Assembly: GCA_903949225.1 (NCBI GenBank)
Contig: CAJAYZ010000132.1
Span: forward strand, 1 to 16,158
Source: an uncultured Planctomycetaceae bacterium
GTDB lineage: Bacteria > Planctomycetota > Planctomycetia > Pirellulales > UBA1268
Length of the DNA stretch: 16,158 nt
Direction: 5' to 3'
Made by a program: the position numbers and the translations under genes. Under the pieces are notes generated by a model, which had not been told where the DNA came from, made no database searches, and saw only the letters and a list, made by a program, of their open reading frames with translations. This document shows, piece by piece, positions 13,720 through 16,158 of this stretch. Numbering within the stretch: position 1 is the first letter of the stretch; each line of letters begins with the position of its first letter.

Positions 13720-14828
13720 ACGCTTCCCCCCGACTCGTCCTCTCCCACCTCGACCGGATGACTGACTGCACCGGTTTGGTCCAGCATGCGATCTACGGGA
13801 TTCCGCGCCGAGAGAGCGGCTACACCACCGACGACAACGCCCGCGCCCTCCGCCTCTGCACGCGCTTGTGGAGCCAGGCTCCGGACGAACGAATGCTGTC
13901 GAGGGTGTCGTGCTATTTGAGCTTCCTCGAGCATGCCCGCTGTCAGGTGAAGGGCTTCCACAACTTTTTGAGTTATTCGCGTGACTGGCTCGATGCGACT
14001 GGCACGGGCGATTGCCAGGGGCAGGCCGTTTTGGCGCTGGCCGAGGTCCTCGGCAGTGGGCTCCCCGAAGGCTACCGGGCCGTTGCCTGGGAACTGATCA
14101 AGACCGTCCTGCCGACGCTCGCCGAGATCCGCAGCTTGCGGGCCCAGGCCTACGTGATCCTCGCCTGGTCGCATCTCCACAAGGCCGACATCCGCGAAGC
14201 GCGGGCCCTCGAGACGGTGGCGCATCAGGCAGCGCTGCGGCTCACGGAGGCTTTCGCCCGGTCACACCGCCCCGATTGGCCGTGGTTTGAATCGCGGATG
14301 ACCTACGCCAACGCCGTCCTCCCGCACAGCTTGTTTGCCGCCGCTGAGCTCTGGCCGGAGGGGCCTTTCCTGTCGGTCGCCGAAGAGACCTTCGGCTTCC
14401 TCGTTGCCGAGACGACCGTCGACGATTGCTTCTGGCCTGTCGGCAACCTCGATTGGTATGCGCGGGGCGAGACGAAGTCCCCGTACGACCAGCAGCCAGT
14501 TGAGGCCTCGACGATGGCCGAGGCGGCGCTGGCCGCCTTCGCCGCTCGTGGCGACAGCCGGCATCTCGCCACGTTCCATCGGGCCCAGGCCTGGTTCGCG
14601 GGGCGCAACAGCCTGCGGGCGTCCCTCACCGATCCGCTCACGGGCGGATGCTGCGATGGCCTCCAGCAAAACGGGCTCAACCGCAACCAGGGGGCCGAGT
14701 CGACCCTCGCCGCGCTCTGGACGGAATGGCTCGGGAGCACCCTCCCGCCCGTCGATGGCCTCGGCGTGGCAGCCGCCATCCTCCCCTTTTCTTCCCTCCG
14801 CACCCCTCTGGAATGCACCGACGCATGA
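13716..14828 (+). CDS. Probable alpha/alpha-toroid protein of glycan metabolism, activity unassigned
   Basis: This 370-aa soluble, helix-rich protein probably has an (alpha/alpha)6 barrel. Homologues are often labelled 'glycosyltransferase' or 'glycosidase' because they sit beside GT4 genes, but no transferase motif is visible. Conserved-looking blocks are DCTGLVQHA (17-25), GYTTDDNARAL (35-45), DWPWFESRMTYANAVLPHSL (187-206), DQQPVEASTMAEAAL (258-272) and a C-terminal NGLNRNQGAEST (319-330). Acidic residues in these blocks (Asp39, Asp40, Glu192, Glu264, Glu328) are candidates for a glycoside-active site. The start ATG overlaps the GT4 stop (ATGA), with GGGGGAAG upstream; the stop overlaps the GH130 start. 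A longer frame reaching back to 12378 is just the shadow of the GT4 gene. It may modify, trim or bind the glycan made by its neighbour. The family is real; the function is open. Confidence 0.75.
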   Translation: MNASPRLVLSHLDRMTDCTGLVQHAIYGIPRRESGYTTDDNARALRLCTRLWSQAPDERMLSRVSCYLSFLEHARCQVKGFHNFLSYSRDWLDATGTGDCQGQAVLALAEVLGSGLPEGYRAVAWELIKTVLPTLAEIRSLRAQAYVILAWSHLHKADIREARALETVAHQAALRLTEAFARSHRPDWPWFESRMTYANAVLPHSLFAAAELWPEGPFLSVAEETFGFLVAETTVDDCFWPVGNLDWYARGETKSPYDQQPVEASTMAEAALAAFAARGDSRHLATFHRAQAWFAGRNSLRASLTDPLTGGCCDGLQQNGLNRNQGAESTLAALWTEWLGSTLPPVDGLGVAAAILPFSSLRTPLECTDA

Positions 14829-15820
14829 CCCCCATCGCCAGCCGACGGCACTATCCTGAGTTGTTTCACCGCCACGAAGGCAATCCGATCCTCACCGCCG
14901 ACGATTGGCCCTACCCGGCGCACACCGTCTTCAATGCCGCGGCCTGCCAAGTGGGCGACACGACGCTCCTCCTTGTGCGCGTCGAGGACCGGCGCGGCCA
15001 TTCGCATCTGTGCGTGGCTCGGAGCGCCGACGGGATCAGCGACTGGCGGATCGATCCCCAGCCGACGTTCCCCCCCGACCCGGTGAATTATGCCGAGGAG
15101 GCTTGGGGCGTCGAGGATGCCCGCATCACCTGGGTTGCCGATCGCGGGGAGTGGATCATCACCTACACGTCGTACTCCCCGATCGGGCCGCTGGTGTCGC
15201 TCGCCTCGACGGTCGATTTCAAGACGTTCGTCCGCCTCGGGCCGGTGATGCCGCCGGAGGACAAGGACGCCGCGATCTTTCCGCGCCGGTTTGGCGGCCG
15301 CTATGCGATGATCCACAGGCCGGTGTCTGCGGGGAGCTCCGGCGCCCACATCTGGCTCTCGTTCTCCCCCGACCTGCGGCATTGGGGGGATCACCACGTC
15401 CTCCTCCATGCCCGCCGCGGAGCCTGGTGGGACGCCAACAAGATCGGCCTGAGCCCCCCGCCGCTGGAGACGCCCGACGGCTGGCTCCTCCTTTACCACG
15501 GCGTCCGCCACACCGCCGGCGGCTGCCTCTATCGGCTCGGGTTTGCGCTGCTCGACCTCGAGCAGCCGTGGCGCGTCATCCGCCGCAGCGACGACTGGGT
15601 GTTCGCGCCGGAGCTCCCTTACGAGCGCCAGGGGGACGTCAACAGCGTCGTCTTTCCCTGCGGCTGGATCCTCGACGAGGCGACCGGCGTGATCCGGATG
15701 TATTACGGCGGCGCCGATTCCTGCCTGGCACTGGCGACGGCGAACCTCTCAGACATCCTCGCCTACCTTCGCACCTGCCCCGTCCCACCGCCCCGCGATC
15801 GCCCCGGGATGACGATCTGA
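14825..15820 (+). CDS. GH130-family mannoside phosphorylase-like enzyme
   Basis: This 331-aa five-bladed beta-propeller protein matches family GH130, whose members phosphorolyse (or in some cases hydrolyse) beta-1,4- or beta-1,2-linked mannosides to give mannose 1-phosphate. Family motifs are WGVEDARITWV (94-104, the E-D-P/A-R block with likely catalytic Asp98), KDAAIFPRRFGGRYAMIHRP (147-166), WWDANKIGLSPPPLETPDGWLLLYHG (split at 201-226) and YERQGDVNSVVFPCG (266-280). The basic and His residues Arg153, Arg154, His164 and Arg165 would suit phosphate binding, hinting at a phosphorylase rather than a hydrolase. No signal peptide, so cytoplasmic. The ATG at 14825 overlaps the previous stop (ATGA); an in-frame ATG at 14813 (MHRR) is the alternative. 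Linkage preference cannot be read. It ends the operon at the GCAA hairpin. Confidence 0.88.
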   Translation: MTPIASRRHYPELFHRHEGNPILTADDWPYPAHTVFNAAACQVGDTTLLLVRVEDRRGHSHLCVARSADGISDWRIDPQPTFPPDPVNYAEEAWGVEDARITWVADRGEWIITYTSYSPIGPLVSLASTVDFKTFVRLGPVMPPEDKDAAIFPRRFGGRYAMIHRPVSAGSSGAHIWLSFSPDLRHWGDHHVLLHARRGAWWDANKIGLSPPPLETPDGWLLLYHGVRHTAGGCLYRLGFALLDLEQPWRVIRRSDDWVFAPELPYERQGDVNSVVFPCGWILDEATGVIRMYYGGADSCLALATANLSDILAYLRTCPVPPPRDRPGMTI

Positions 15821-15827
15821 CTGTGCG

Positions 15828-15855
15828 AGCCCGGTGACGGCAACGTCACCGGGCT
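15828..15855. terminator. Bidirectional hairpin between convergent genes
   Basis: AGCCCGGTGACG (15828-15839) and CGTCACCGGGCT (15844-15855) make a perfect 12-bp stem closed by GCAA, a GNRA tetraloop on the plus strand (TTGC on the other). It begins seven bases after the GH130 stop and lies 20 bp from the stop of the DUF1559 gene, so it probably ends both transcripts. No U-tract follows on either side, so it is not a classical intrinsic terminator. Confidence 0.7.
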
Positions 15856-15875
15856 ACGACCAGCGAGGTCGCTGC

Positions 15876-16158
15876 TCACCAATCGGTGTTGTTGGGAAGC
15901 TCGCCACCGGCCCGGCTGCCGAGGGCGTGGAGGACTTCGGGATTGATCGAGTTGCCGATCGCCCGGGTCGAACCGTCTGCCATTGAGACCACCGACGCGC
16001 CGGGGTGATACGACCCAAAACCACCGACGGCGAGCAGGCCCTTCTCGGCCGGCTCATCCTCGACGAGGCCGGTGAACCTCCGATTCGAGAGCGGCTCGAT
16101 CCGGCCAGTGTTCCGCAGTGTCGCCCGCGTCCCCGACGGCCAGCCAAGCACAACCGGG
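15876..16158 (-). CDS. DUF1559 prepilin-like protein, C-terminal fragment (cut by window edge)
   Basis: About 94 codons of a larger gene are visible; the frame is open to the window edge, so the start is outside. The end matches DUF1559/SBP_bac_10-type proteins: FGSYHPGASVVSMADGSTRAIG contains the H-X9-DG motif (His, nine residues, Asp-Gly), then NSINPEVLHALGSRAGGE and a short tail to LPNNTDW. Such proteins in Planctomycetes have an N-terminal type IV prepilin-like signal and are thought to be pseudopilin-like surface or secreted proteins; that part lies beyond the window. The role is unknown. A GTG at 16151 is available but is not a likely start, because the family is about 300 aa. It converges with the glycan operon across the 12-bp hairpin. 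Confidence 0.88.
   Translation of the reverse strand, partial: PVVLGWPSGTRATLRNTGRIEPLSNRRFTGLVEDEPAEKGLLAVGGFGSYHPGASVVSMADGSTRAIGNSINPEVLHALGSRAGGELPNNTDW

Overview
The window is GC-rich and gene-dense and looks like a planctomycete chromosome. The best pointer is the C-terminal fragment at the right edge. It carries the H-X9-DG motif and the 'DGS...NSINPEVLHALGSR' ending of DUF1559 prepilin-like proteins, which are hugely expanded in Planctomycetes and relatives. The metabolic genes fit but are less specific. No insertion sequence, CRISPR array, tRNA or rRNA was seen.

Left half, minus strand (about 8940 down to 229): nine genes run in one direction with gaps of 66 bp or less. In order of transcription they are a three-gene ABC-2 type exporter (ATPase and two DUF990-type permeases), a YeiH/UPF0324 'putative sulfate exporter' transporter with a small translationally coupled membrane protein, and four genes resembling part of the ebo cluster. 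Those four are a xylose-isomerase-like TIM-barrel protein, a UbiA/EboC-like prenyltransferase homologue, a second TIM-barrel protein and an EboF-like alkaline phosphatase/nucleotide pyrophosphatase family protein. In cyanobacteria ebo genes are tied to export of a secondary-metabolite precursor (scytonemin). Transport proteins directly upstream therefore suggest a metabolite-traffic neighbourhood, but that link is inference.

Middle, plus strand (8986 to 12021): ispF (isoprenoid synthesis), cysS (cysteinyl-tRNA synthetase) and a PfkB-family sugar kinase. ispF starts 45 bp from the divergent ABC ATPase. CysS has a glycine-rich insertion just before its KMSKS loop, encoded partly by a run of ten Gs.

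A gap of about 470 bp (12022 to 12489) holds no convincing gene. It contains a possible promoter and a hairpin that masks a strong Shine-Dalgarno sequence.

Right, plus strand (12490 to 15820): three genes joined by ATGA overlaps encode a GT4 glycosyltransferase, a probable alpha/alpha-toroid protein of unassigned activity, and a GH130-family mannoside phosphorylase-like enzyme. Together they look like a small machine for making and breaking a mannose-containing oligo- or polysaccharide. A 12-bp perfect hairpin with a GCAA loop separates them from the convergent DUF1559 fragment.

Seven of the gene junctions are 4-nt stop/start overlaps (ATGA or GTGA), so translational coupling is a recurrent theme.
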